Assembly (NCBI GenBank): GCA_038373865.1
Contig: JAXGGA010003451.1
Span: forward strand, 38,349 to 102,348
Direction of reading: 5' to 3'
Origin: Uloborus plumipes
Lineage: Eukaryota; Arthropoda; Arachnida; Araneae; Uloboridae
Length of the DNA stretch: 64,000 bases
Part shown: positions 13,924 through 24,007 of the stretch, one piece after another
Numbering within the stretch: position 1 is the first letter of the stretch
Layout: each line of letters starts with the position of its first letter
Program-made: the position numbers and the translations under genes
Notes under the pieces: generated by a model
Seen by the model: the letters and a program-made list of their open reading frames with translations, nothing else
The model's database searches: none
What the model was told of the DNA's origin: nothing

Positions 13924-14208
13924 CTGCACACTGCACAGGATCCCGGGGCGTTATGTACAAGGACTCCTCTGCAAGGGCAAACAGCGACAGTGCAAAAACA
14001 AAACTGAACATTGTTTTCCGTTGATTTAAAAGTGATAAAATAGAAAAAGGGGCGTAATACTGAAAAGAGTAATTTAACGTTTGTGAAGATTATTAATGGA
14101 CAGTTTTGTGACTCAGTACATTAAGCCAAATTATGCACTTAAGTTTCCTTATTTCTTTCTTTTTATTTCCTTTAAGTAGATGACACTTGATTTTATGAAC
14201 CTCTAATT

Positions 14209-14435
14209 CCGTAGCTCAGAACCAGAACGACGTAAGCCCAAAAATGGCAATTTTCACTTTTTTTTCTACACTGTATGTAAAATCTTATTCCGCATCGACC
14301 CACAAAAACGTTATCCCTGAAAATAAATTCCTTCAAAATTGCCCCGAGTCCTTTGCATACTTTCCGACAATCGTTTTCGCCCTCTCCTGAAAAGTTACGA
14401 AAATGGACTTACGTTAGTCTGGTTCTGAGGTACAG
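14209..14435. mobile_element. MITE, 4-bp duplication family, copy 2
   Basis: The 227-bp element starts CCGTAGCTCAGAACCAG and ends with the inverse of CTGTACCTCAGAACCAG. It is flanked by AATT on both sides (14205-14208 and 14436-14439). It shares both ends with the copy at 11655-11796 but keeps a unique interior of about 130 bp. Two independent insertions each with 4-bp AT-rich repeats suggest that 4 bp is the true duplication length of this family. Confidence 0.65.
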
Positions 14436-15609
14436 AATTTACGAACACAAACAATGTTTCGAACAACTTACCAGTCTGGAAAAGCTCGGGTAAAAACGAT
14501 GCATTTTCACCCTGTTTTTATGAACTAAAAACGGGTAAATAGCTTTTTTACGAACGAAATTTAAAGGCAGGTATCTCTCTTCAGAATTTAAGCCACGAGT
14601 TTGGAAAGTCTGCAAAATACGACCTTACTTGACTTTACTTGTGCAAAGTAACATTACAGAAGGCATCTCTGATCAATTTTAAGCAAATCATTTTAAAATA
14701 AAATAGTTTAATTTTATGAAAAATAAGTGCGCAAAAAAAAACTTACTTTCTGTGGCTACCCATGCTGGATCGTTGCTTGATTGATTTGTCTGAAAATAGC
14801 TGTCAATAATTAAACTCTCATGTCCAAATAATGGCTCTAACTGGTTTTCTCAAAAACTATTTAACTTGTGAAAAATAGCTTTTGTAAAATGATATACCAT
14901 TACGGATTTTTGTATACAGTAACTAACAAGCGTCCCGTTTTTATGCCACTGGGCATAAATGGGTTAAAATACCGTAGAATTTAGCCACTGTAATATTTTC
15001 TCTTGTAGGAGAGCTGTTGCCATAGGCAGCTCGTACAGAGGGGCAAGGGGGGCGACTCCCCCCCCCCCCCACACTTCCAAAAGTGAAAGAGCCTTGCCCT
15101 CTCACTTTTCACGGTTAAAAAGTAATGATCGAGTGAAAAATAATTTTTTTATTCAGTGGATTGATTTATTTCACTAAAATAAAAGCTGAAAATTCAAAAA
15201 CAAGAAGAAATTTCAACTTTTTTTCATGTTATTTCAGAAAAATGGAATTTTTAATCGAAGGGGGAATGTTTATATTTCGCATGTTTTAGAGGTCATTTAA
15301 TCGGCACTGATAAAATACAATAACACAGCCAAATTTTACAAAAACAAAAAACGTGTGATGAAAAAAGCCTTTTACTCCCCCCCCCCCCCCCCCCACACAC
15401 ACATTTCTTCTGACCCCAACTTTCTTAATTGCAAGGATGTAATTTTCTACATTTTATAACAAAAATTTTTTGCAGCTTTTTACTCTTGATTTTAAAATTC
15501 TGCTTTGAAAATACAGTGAGACGTGTTACAGGAATACAGTGGTATAATGTCCTGTTGTACCTCCAACATACCCTACTATAAAGAAAACATTTTTTAATAA
15601 TCCGAAGTA

Positions 15610-15785
15610 AATATATTTTAGGACCGTTGTAGACCGATCGGTCAGGCGTCGGACTCGTAACCGGGGGGGTCCCGGGCTCAATAGTAGCCGATTAAAGGGT
15701 TCTATGGATAATTCGCCACCCTGGTCAAATCGCCATCCAACTGAAAACAAAGAAAAAGGCGTGACTTCGCTGCAGGAGAGGTGAA
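15610..15785 (+). mobile_element. tRNA-derived SINE fragment
   Basis: The head reads like a tRNA: GACCGATCGGTCAGGCG resembles an A-box region, CTCGTAACCG an anticodon arm and CCCGGGCTCAA a degenerate B box. About 50 bp downstream comes ATTCGCCACCCTGG and then GCGTGACTTCGCTGCAGG. The landmarks ATTCGCCACC and a CGTCACGCTTC-like block recur in the same order in the minus-strand fragment at 17140-17460, which supports a shared SINE family. No target duplication was identified. Confidence 0.45.
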
Positions 15786-16013
15786 ACCACTGAACTGTAT
15801 CTTAATCGTAGGTATTTTCTTGACAGCAGGGAAAATTTTAGGGATTAGCACGGAGTCGAAAAATTGTCGTCTCGTCTCTTTCCAAATGTTTAAATTTCCA
15901 GAGAGACGCTACATGACGAGAGTATCTTGGTTTGATTTCAATGCTAAAAAAAAGCTGAAACATTTTGTTTCGGAAGAGGGGGAAGGGTTTTTCGCAGGGT
16001 TGAATGAAAAAAG

Positions 16014-16120
16014 CAGTGGCGTAGCGAGAACAAAATTAAGAGTGGGCGAAAAAATTGTGCGAGGCCCCTCCACCCATTTTGAGATTAATTCTAGATTAAG
16101 TTATTCTACTATTCTGAGTA
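16014..16120. mobile_element. hAT-like terminal fragment
   Basis: CAGTGGCGTAGCGAGAAC at 16014 matches the terminal motif of the element at 7775-8486. A G/C-rich tail (GCGAGGCCCCTCCACCC) follows. The other end was not found. This motif lies inside a 127-codon open frame beginning with GTG at 15781, which I therefore do not treat as a gene. Confidence 0.4.
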
Positions 16121-17139
16121 CAAAACCAAACTTCTCACTTTTGTTGTTAATCATAAAAATTTAAATATTATACATTTTAAAATATATTTAAGATGAAAAC
16201 GTATAATGTGAAACAACTACTTTTGGGGGAGTTTGAAATGTTTGATTTATATAACTTTTTGGCACAATATTTTGATGATGCTATGGAATAAATTTATAAA
16301 TTATAAAACTGCAAATAAATACTTTTTCATTCTAAATTTTATTCACATTACACTGTAAAAGATCGATTACGATTTAAATATAATTTGCTATTTCACCTAT
16401 TAGTGCAACTTTTTTTTCAGTTACTTTGTTTCAGGAAAAAAGACATAAACTTTAAATCAAGAAATTCAACTAATAGTTCAAAAATTTATCTTTACAAAAT
16501 TACCATCAGCAAATAAAAGGGCCTGAATAAAATGGGAAAAGGGGATCATTTTCAACAGTGTGTAAATGGTGTGTTTAGATGGCTCGGTTTAGAAATTTTG
16601 GGATAGTAGGCCCATCACATTTGCAGTGGCCCGTTTACTAGTACAATTTGAAAAAGTAACCGTTGAGTTTCAACCATTGGTTTGATATCGAAGTCGAATT
16701 TGTGATAGCAATGCTAATTTAATATGATAAAAATAAATCATTATTATTTTTTTAATCCTTATAATTGCTATAAAAAATGAAAGCGCTTTGATGAAGACAG
16801 AAAATTACGAAAATGAAGTTAGAAATTTTTTCTTACTGACTTCCTGAATCACATTTTTGCAATATTTTGAAAAGTTGTAATATCGCCAATTTTGCAATTA
16901 ATTTTACTATTGTTGCTGATACTGGGTTTCAATCACATTTGTTTAAATATGATTAAAAGAGTTAGCAAATTGAATTATGTAAAATAATCGCAAACGTGAC
17001 ATACTGTAAAATATATGAGTCAAAGTTGTTTCCATTATGAAACTTCACTTATTTTTTTCAAGTAAATGCTCCATAAAATAGACTTTCTAAAAGAAACTAT
17101 CAACCAGTCTAAAATTTTAAATGATTGAATATTTTCCCT

Positions 17140-17460
17140 CTTCAAGCTCAGTGCTAGGGGTAGATAATCCCTACCACTTTTCCCTTCCCACTGTGTAGGG
17201 AGATCACTGAAGCGTGACGATACCTGACCTGTCAATCACAAGGTGGCGAATTCTCCTTGTGGCAAAACAGGAGAGACACGGATTAAAGACCAGGGTTTCC
17301 TCGACTCTTGGTCTGGTTCTAAAGAACAGAGCGCTCTGAGCTAAATCGGCCTTCCACCTAAAATGGAGCTCGTTTAAACGGAAACCGTACTTCTACCGCC
17401 TTAAATCGGGTAGATGTGTCTACTTAAGCTCGGGTTCCCGATATGTTTCAGAAACAACAA
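17140..17460 (-). mobile_element. tRNA-derived SINE fragment
   Basis: Read on the minus strand, GATTTAGCTCAGAGCGCTC (about 17330-17350) closely resembles a tRNA A-box region. Further on, GAGAATTCGCCACCTTG matches the body of the SINE fragment at 15610. An ACAACAACAG-like run lies at the high-coordinate edge. The B box is degenerate and no target duplication was seen. Confidence 0.4.
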
Positions 17461-17543
17461 CAGCAAATATATTTTAAAACATCAAAATTTTAAATTAATT
17501 TATTAATGGACATTGGTTTTATTCAGGTATTGTATAAATTGTA

Positions 17544-17695
17544 TGAGCCCATTACAGTAAAATGATAAAATTTTGGTTTGGTACTTACTAGTTGGAGACT
17601 TGCACGTAGTTCCTCGTTTCTCCGCTAGGTAGAAGCACTCTGCAGTCTCTAACGCTAGTACCAAGCCCAGATTTTATCATTTTACTGTGGGCTCA
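17544..17695. mobile_element. Short hairpin MITE
   Basis: The 152-bp unit begins TGAGCCCATTACAGTAAAAT and ends with the inverse (ATTTTACTGTGGGCTCA). The inverted similarity extends about 55 bp inward on each side, including GGTACT and GGAGACT against AGTACC and AGTCTC. No unambiguous target duplication was found. Confidence 0.55.
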
Positions 17696-18512
17696 AGTAA
17701 CCCCCTTGTGGGTCCAAGTAACCCGACTTTACGGTAAATCTAAAGAGTGATTTTACTAGCTCATTTATCTTTTGATACTATTATGTTATTACTAATGCAC
17801 ATATTCCTTATGCGTTGTTATTAATCTGAATACATTATTCTGAGTTTTTTGTGTTTCCAACAACATGTAATAACATGCCGAAATTGCGAAATCCATGGCT
17901 TGTGGTGGTTCAAAAAGAAGATAATAATATATCCTGAAGACTTCCAATGTTATACTAACTTAAAATGAAATTTTTATTGGAGAGAAATTAAAAAAAAGAA
18001 ATTACGGTGATAACTAAATGTTCTCTAATCATGTCCAACAATTAAAATTTCTTTTGAACTAATTTTAAAGAAATTGTAACAAAAGAAGAGAGTCCCACTG
18101 TGCCCCCCCCCCCGCACAAATACACACACATACGAATTTCCAGTACTTTCGTATGTTACTTTTACATTTAGGGAAGCCTGGACACCGCATTTATAAACTT
18201 TTTCACTATAAAATATGTTTAAAAAATAAATACAATTCCTCGATTTTTTTTTATTGAAAAAGCTGAAATATTTGCACGTTCTAGTTATATTCTACTTATA
18301 CCAGTAAGACTTTTTTCGGAGACGAGCAGCAAAGTTTGGAAAATAATTTTAGCCAAAATAGATCATTTTCACAGAAATTCATTTTCCAATTCATAATTGA
18401 AGGGCTTGGAGGATAAAAGAGCTATGTTACATTTTAAAAAAATGAACTCTCTGGACGATAGTAAGCAATGGATACAAGTAAGCAAATAAAACTTGGTGCG
18501 TCAAACAGTATA

Positions 18513-19731
18513 CACTGAAGTGACAAAAGTCATGGGATAGCAATATGCAAATTTTCAGATGGCAGTAGCATCGCATAGAACAGGTATAAATGCGCAGTGC
18601 TTTTACAGAGCTTTCATTTCTGTTCAAGTTATTCATGTGAAGAGGTTTTAACGTGATGATGACCGCACGACGTGAAATTAACAGACTTTGAACGCGGAAT
18701 GTTAGTTGGAGCTAGACGCATGGGTCATGCCATTTCGGAAATCGTTAGAGAATTCAACATTCCCAGATCCACTGTGTCAAGAGTGTGCCGAGAGTATGAA
18801 ATTTCAGGCATAACATCCCACCATGGACAGCGCAGTGGTCGACCGCCTGCACTTAAAGATCGAGACCGGCGACGTCTGCAAAGAGTCGTAAATTCTAACA
18901 GACAAGCAACACTGCGTCAAATCACCGTAGAAATCAATGTGGGACGTACAATGGACGTGTCTGCTAGAACTGTGCGGAGAAATTTGGATTTCTTGGGCTA
19001 TTCCAGCAGAAGACCGACTCGAGTGCCTTTACTGACAGAACGACATCGCTTGCAGCGACTCTCGTGGGCACGTGAGCATATTGGTTGGTCCCTAGATGAA
19101 TGGAAAACCGTGGCCTGGTCCGATGAGTCACGATTTCAGCTGGTAAGAGCCGATGGTAGGGTTCGAGTGTGGCGCAGACCCCACGAAGCCATGGACCCAA
19201 ACTGTCAGCAAGGCACTGTTCAAGCTGGTGGTGGCTCCGTAATGGTGTGGGCTGTTTTTTCATGGCATGGACTTGGTCCTCTAGTGCGACTGGACCGAAC
19301 ATTGACTGGAAATGCTTATGTGCAGCTACTTGGAGATCACTTGCAGCCATTCATGGACTTCATGTACCCAAACAACGATGGGATTTTTATGGATGACAAT
19401 GCGCCATGTCACCGGGCCACAACTGTTCGCAATTGGTTTGAAGAAAATTCTGGACAATTCCAACGAATGATTTGGCCACCTAGATCGCCCGACATGAATC
19501 CCATTGAGCATTTATGGGACACCATCGAGAGGTCTGTTCGTGCCCAAAATCCTGCCCCATCAACGCTTTCACAATTATGGACGTCTATCGAGACAGCATG
19601 GCTCAATATTCCTGCAGAAGACTTCCAACGACTTGTTGAGTCCATGCCACGTCGAGTTGTTGCACTTCGCCGGGCAAAAGGAGGGCCGACACGATATTAA
19701 GAGGTATCCCATGACTTTTGTCACTTCAGTG
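18513..19731 (+). mobile_element. Tc1-type transposon, copy 1
   Basis: The 1219-bp element starts CACTGAAGTGACAAAAGTCA and ends with the inverse, flanked by TA on both sides (18511-18512, 19732-19733). It carries one transposase reading frame on the plus strand, broken near its start by one extra A. It is inserted in MITE copy A. It differs from copy 2 (54198-55415) at about six positions, which indicates recent common origin. Confidence 0.95.
18656..19700 (+). pseudogene. Tc1-type transposase, start region frameshifted
   Basis: This is the DDE transposase that would bind the element's ends and cut and paste it into TA sites. Order of parts: an N-terminal paired-type helix-turn-helix region, a GRPP AT-hook-like linker, then a catalytic domain with WSDESRF (first Asp), MDDNAPCHRA (second Asp) and NPIEHLWD (Glu); 36 residues separate the last two acids. 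Relative to copy 2, an extra A at about 18675-18677 (GTGAAATTA against GTGAATTA) puts the two ATG codons at 18656 and 18659 out of frame; that frame stops within 12 codons. The rest of the frame stays open, with the first in-frame ATG at 18699 (333 residues, missing about 14). Otherwise the conserved motifs look more canonical than in copy 2. Confidence 0.9.
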
Positions 19732-20697
19732 TATGTCATTGGACCAATTTTATACGCACACTAACGACAAAACCGGAAAACAAAAAAGCTGCAACAACTA
19801 CAACTATAAAACATTGAACTTTAATTACTCGCATTTTCTGTTTTGTCACTCAACCCCTTCATCTCCCAAGCCCTTCAATTACTAAACATAGAACAGTAAA
19901 TATTAACATTTAAATTTCACTAACCTTAACTTCACTTCTCATGCGTCCTCCGAGAAATATATCATCAAATGTATAATACATTCAAATGATTCTTGCCTTA
20001 TCTGTAGTAGAGCAGGATCTGCAACAATACAGTACACAACAACATAATAGCGCCCAAAATTTGATGTTAATTAGAGAATACATGTAAGCTTTAAATGCGC
20101 CCATTTAACAATAGTACCCCTAAATTTCTACAACTTTCCAGCTAGTCAGAAGACTCCGGGTAATGATGACATCATCCCATAACAGCCTATCGCGTCTTCA
20201 CAGACGATAAAATGTTTCCGCAACAAATCCTTTCAATTACAGGGAAATGATCACTTTTGTTGAATAGCACACATGACCTGAAATCACTGTAAACATTTAC
20301 AAATTTAAACTAACATTAGCATGATATAATGGCCGTTAAATGAGGAAGGATGCATTCCCATTTTAAGTCTTGTGTTAGATTATGTTCTATGACAGAGATC
20401 TGCTGATTCGGCTGTGGTTATTTACAACGAGGGGGTAAGTAGTTAGCTTGTAATGTTGATTATAGTCGTTTAGTTCGTAATCATTCCTCCAATTAGTTAA
20501 AATTATTCTATTGGTTGAAATCGTGTGAACTTTTACAAAGACTTCCATTTGTACTTCTGCATAGAAAGTGTTTGCCAATTTTTAAATATCTAATCTTGTT
20601 TCACATTTGCGAACTTTAAGTTACATGGTAAGTAATGTTTGAGTCTGTTTTTACGATGAAATGCTTAAATATTTTATATTGTTACAGTCGTTTAAAG

Positions 20698-20781
20698 CAG
20701 GGGTCTCTAAACTATGGCATTCAGGTCAGAAGTAGCCTTCCAGCAACTAAAATTTCAGACACATAAATCAGTCAAATCATA
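20698..20781. mobile_element. hAT terminal fragment
   Basis: CAGGGGTCTCTAAACTATGG matches the well-known consensus end of Charlie/Zaphod-type hAT elements (CAGGGGTC...AAACT). It is cut off by MITE copy B at 20782. The opposite end was not identified, and no 8-bp duplication can be shown. Confidence 0.5.
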
Positions 20782-21060
20782 ATTGAAGGGCTTGGGAGAT
20801 AAGGGTTATGTGACAAGACAGAAAATGCGAGTAATCAAAGTTCAATGTTTTATTGTTGCAGTTGTTGCAGCTTTTTTGTTTTCCGGTTTTGTCGTTAGTG
20901 TGCGCATGAAATTGGTCTAATGACATATACTGTTTGACGCACCAAGTTTTATTTGCTTAACTGTATCCATTGCTTACCATTATCCAGAGTGTAAATGTAA
21001 CATAGCCCCTTCATGTAAAATTTGTCATTTTAAAATGTAACATCCTCCAAGCCCTTCAAT
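20782..21060. mobile_element. TA-flanked MITE, copy B, uninterrupted
   Basis: The 279-bp unit has terminal inverted repeats ATTGAAGGGCTTGG and CCAAGCCCTTCAAT, flanked by TA (20780-20781, 21061-21062). It lies in the opposite orientation to copy A. In its reverse complement the site CAACAGTA/TA/TGTCATT-like sequence is continuous (GTCAAACAGTATATGTCATT), so it preserves the pre-insertion state of the Tc1 target in copy A. No coding frame. Confidence 0.85.
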
Positions 21061-21283
21061 TAGTTTAACTATTGTGACATTATGAGAAGTGTATTTATTT
21101 TTTGGGGGTTTCTATTTGAACATGTTAAGATAAATGCAATATCAATCGTTTTAAAATACTCAATGAAATCAAGTAGTCCAGCTCCTGTATTCGGTCTTAA
21201 TCTAACGTTAAAAAATTTCTTTATTATCTTTGATTTGTTTCGTGAGAACTTACGGCTGAAAAATAAAATAACAGAAATAATAA

Positions 21284-21887
21284 TGTAACGAGTCCGTAGC
21301 ACCTTCAACTTTCTTCAAATGAGCATTCCAATCTTGAGGAAGTAACTATAAATTTATTTACAAGTATTTACACTATTTACAATATGAGCAGGAAACAATT
21401 GCTAAACATCCAGCAATTAAGTAGCAAAACAGTACACTGTACTCTCAACAGTAACTCAGCACCACGTATCAAACGTGAACAGTAATTAAGCAATTACAAA
21501 AGCAAAACAACCATTCGCCAAGCGAACGAAAACGAGTCACCAGATCAAATCTGAAAACAACTGACTAACTTGTGTTCAAGGCCAGTTATTTATACACGGA
21601 AAGAAATGTCCACAATATTCTAGAAAAACCCGGAATATTTTGTTTCATTCATAACTTGAACAATCCATTCACAAATTCTAGTGATAAAAAGAAAAACCAC
21701 GCGAAAATGTCTTCACGCTTATCAAAGTTAGGGCAAGTGTAAAAACTGCAAAGTGTTTCAGGGCCGGTATACAGATGATAAAAGTGATATCTTCAGATAT
21801 ATTTGCAACATGTCGCCAGATAAAACCAAAACTAATGAAAATAAAGCAAGGCAGGAAAAACCACAACTATTTACAAGATTTGTAACA
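21284..21887 (-). repeat. Gypsy 3' LTR
   Basis: 604 bp, TG...CA ends on the minus strand (TGTTACAAATC to CTCGTTACA). A TATAAATA box lies at 21587-21594 and an AATAAA signal at 21353-21358, both in minus orientation. Compared with the 5' LTR it differs at six sites, all transitions; one of them changes the TATA box. Confidence 0.93.
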
Positions 21888-21900
21888 TTGCCCCCTTCCT
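21888..21900 (-). other. Gypsy polypurine tract
   Basis: On the minus strand AGGAAGGGGGCAA abuts the 3' LTR. Such a purine run primes plus-strand DNA synthesis in LTR elements, and its position fixes the orientation of the element. Confidence 0.85.
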
Positions 21901-22119
21901 AAGGACTGCACGTCCCGGGCAGTACAATCCCCAGAAAAGAAGCAAGGGAAAAATTACAGATGCACACATTACGTGATAACCAATCATAAACATGATAAAC
22001 AATAACAATGAGAACATGAAAAAAACACTAACATTGAAAAAGTCATATTACAAACAATTAAAGGCAAAAGTTATTTACAAAATTTACAAGCAGGTCACCA
22101 TGGTAGCTTTAGATTTATT
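21901..22119 (-). other. Gypsy 3' untranslated region
   Basis: Between the end of pol and the polypurine tract there are about 220 bp with no open frame on the minus strand and no envelope-like sequence. Confidence 0.6.
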
Positions 22120-23211
22120 TTACGAACTATGGCCATAGTATGGGGCTAGCCGATCATAATGTACAACCCTAGGTTTTGAATGTGATGACTTCTGGATCCT
22201 CACTACGACGTCGTTCAGCCGGTGAAGGACTGTGTAGGGTTCATCCCAATGCGACTGCAATTTGGGTGACAGACCTTTACGTCGGATGGGATTCTATAGC
22301 CACACCTTGTCACCTTCTTGAAAGTTATGGCCAGTGGATCTTGTGTCGTATCGGGTCTTCATTTTCTCCGTCGCGATGTTGATTCGTTCCCGTGCGAAGT
22401 GATGAACGTCTTCCAACCGGGCCTGAAGATCCTGGACGTACTCCTCAGGCGATGAAGGCGCATCTGGAGGGAGACCGAAGACGAGATCACAAGGTAGTCG
22501 AAGCTCTCGGCCGAAGAGCATTTGTGATGGGGAATATCCAGTGGTCTCGTGGACAGCACTGCGGTAGGCCAGCAAAAACAGAGGAAGTTTCTTGTCCCAA
22601 TCCTGTTGATTTTTGGAGACCATAAGCGAGAGATTATTAAGAATTGTCCTGTTAAATCTCTCCACCATGCCGTCAGATTGTGGGTGTAGTGGTGTCGTTC
22701 GAGTTTTCTCAATTTTGAGGATTTTACATAGGCCCTTAAATACAGCAGAGATGAAGTTTCTCCCCTGATCGGAGTGGATCTGCAAAGGTGTCCCATATCT
22801 CGAGATCCAATGCTGGACTAGAGTCTCTGCTACAGTGGTAGCTTCTTGATCCGGAATGGAATATGCTTCGGGCCATTTGGTGAAATAGTCGATGGAAACG
22901 AGGATGTATTTGTTCCTATCAGTAGTTTTCGGTAGAGGACCAAGAATGTCGATCCCGATTCGTTCGAAAGGAGCTCATACGTTGTAAAGATGTAGCTTCC
23001 CGCGGCTTCTTCTCTTCGGTCCTTTACGGGCAGCACAGGCGTCACAAGAATGACACCACTTCTCTACGTCATCCTTCGTCTTGCTCCAGAAGAAGCGCTC
23101 TCGAACCTTGTGGAGGGTTTTCAAGATACCAAAGTGTCCTCAAGTTGGACTACTATGCAATTCCTTTAGAACGTCTGGAATTCTTGATCTGGGAAGGAGT
23201 AACTGCCATTT

Positions 23212-23403
23212 ATGGAGGTTGTTATTTCCATATTTATAATTCAAGAACAGACTTCATTAGAAACCAAACAACTTATTTTATTATAGAACGACTCACTGAA
23301 ATTACAATTTTTAAATATATCATGCACAAGCGCGTGCTCGATAAAAAGTGCGTGCCAAGTTACAAGGTTACAGTTAGATTTCAGATAGTTACAGTTCGCC
23401 ACA
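23212..23403 (-). repeat. 3' LTR of nested element
   Basis: 192 bp, TGTGGCG to CCTCCAT on the minus strand. The exact right-hand end could be one or two bases longer because the target duplication and the neighbouring TAA are ambiguous. It matches the partner at 23816-24007 with no difference I can see. Confidence 0.88.
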
Positions 23404-23417
23404 GTATTCCCCCCCAA
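23404..23417 (-). other. Polypurine tract of nested element
   Basis: Minus-strand TTGGGGGGGAATAC lies directly next to the 3' LTR. Confidence 0.65.
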
Positions 23418-23437
23418 GTGCCGGAGGTACTAAACCA

Positions 23438-23722
23438 TCACAAGTAGCGAGGGTTAAATTTCACAACTCTGCCCGAACGAGTAGTTTTGCCAGCATTAGA
23501 AAATGGTATAGTTCTTGAGGAGTTTGTTGAAGGTTTTGCTGAACTGTCACTAATTTTCTGTGGAGGCAAGGGACTGCTTGAAGGTTTTACTACAGGTGGT
23601 TTTGTGTCTTGCTCAATAGTGAAAGCTGGCTTCAAGCGATCAATTCCAATGACGGATTCTTTGCCGTTTATTAGAATTGTGTAATTGATATTCTTAGTAC
23701 ACGTTAAAGTAGGTAGTTATTT
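23438..23722 (-). pseudogene. C-terminal fragment of a Gypsy integrase/pol
   Basis: About 95 codons remain open on the minus strand. GIDRLKPAF resembles the conserved segment near the end of Gypsy integrases, and the frame ends TTRSGRVVKFNPRYL before a stop at 23438-23440, which is the usual basic tail. There is no start codon with upstream enzyme sequence; an in-frame TAA lies just upstream near 23725. The deletion junction is probably close to that point. This sequence differs from the host Gypsy's own C-terminus, so the source was a different Gypsy family. Confidence 0.75.
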
Positions 23723-23794
23723 GCACTCACTTGATGTCTTGAGATGAGAGAAAAAACACGGCAACATCATTTTAGAAGAGACTGTAGTAGGAGT

Positions 23795-23812
23795 GTTCAA
23801 TTTGGGTCACCA
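23795..23812 (-). other. Primer-binding site candidate of nested element
   Basis: On the minus strand TGGTGACCCAAATTGAAC begins three bases after the LTR. The leading TGG is the complement of a tRNA CCA end, and TGGTGACCC matches the start of known tRNA-Trp-type sites; the remaining bases do not clearly fit, so the tRNA is uncertain. Confidence 0.5.
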
Positions 23813-23815
23813 ATT

Positions 23816-24007
23816 ATGGAGGTTGTTATTTCCATATTTATAATTCAAGAACAGACTTCATTAGAAACCAAACAACTTATTTTATTATAGAACGACTCAC
23901 TGAAATTACAATTTTTAAATATATCATGCACAAGCGCGTGCTCGATAAAAAGTGCGTGCCAAGTTACAAGGTTACAGTTAGATTTCAGATAGTTACAGTT
24001 CGCCACA
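23816..24007 (-). repeat. 5' LTR of nested element
   Basis: 192 bp, same sequence as 23212-23403. It abuts the target duplication CATTT at 24008-24012. Confidence 0.88.

Larger units (their letters stand above)
18396..19879. mobile_element. TA-flanked MITE, copy A, split by Tc1
   Basis: Terminal inverted repeats ATTGAAGGGCTTGG and CCAAGCCCTTCAAT are flanked by TA (18394-18395, 19880-19881), as in Tc1/mariner-derived MITEs. The unit is interrupted at 18513-19731 by a Tc1 transposon; without it the MITE is about 263 bp. The left part 18396-18510 and right part 19734-19879 align, inverted, to the uninterrupted copy B at 20782-21060. Confidence 0.85.
23212..24007 (-). mobile_element. Nested LTR element, internally deleted Gypsy derivative
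   Basis: A 796-bp insertion in pol of the larger Gypsy element, flanked by CATTT (23207-23211 and 24008-24012; AAATG on the minus strand). Both ends are 192-bp direct repeats that I read as identical. On the minus strand a polypurine run (TTGGGGGGGAATAC) abuts the 3' copy and a TGGTGACCC primer-site candidate follows the 5' copy, so the element lies on the minus strand. The interior keeps only the end of a pol gene. It cannot encode its own enzymes and must have been mobilised by a relative. Confidence 0.9.

Noticed and set aside
15781..16164. 127-codon plus-strand frame with a signal-peptide-like start
   Set aside because: It begins with GTG, and its middle contains the hAT-like end CAGTGGCGTAGC at 16014. 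The frame looks accidental.
17330..17352. Functional tRNA gene on the minus strand
   Set aside because: Only the A-box side looks right; the B box and acceptor stem are degenerate, so a SINE head is more likely.
18964..19350. 128-codon minus-strand frame inside Tc1 (also 54648-55034)
   Set aside because: It is the reverse-strand shadow of the transposase; both copies show it only because the elements are nearly identical.
21888..22119. Envelope gene in the Gypsy element
   Set aside because: Only about 220 bp separate pol from the polypurine tract, with no open frame.
23145..23447. 100-codon plus-strand frame
   Set aside because: It crosses the boundary between the Gypsy pol and the nested LTR, which are both on the minus strand.
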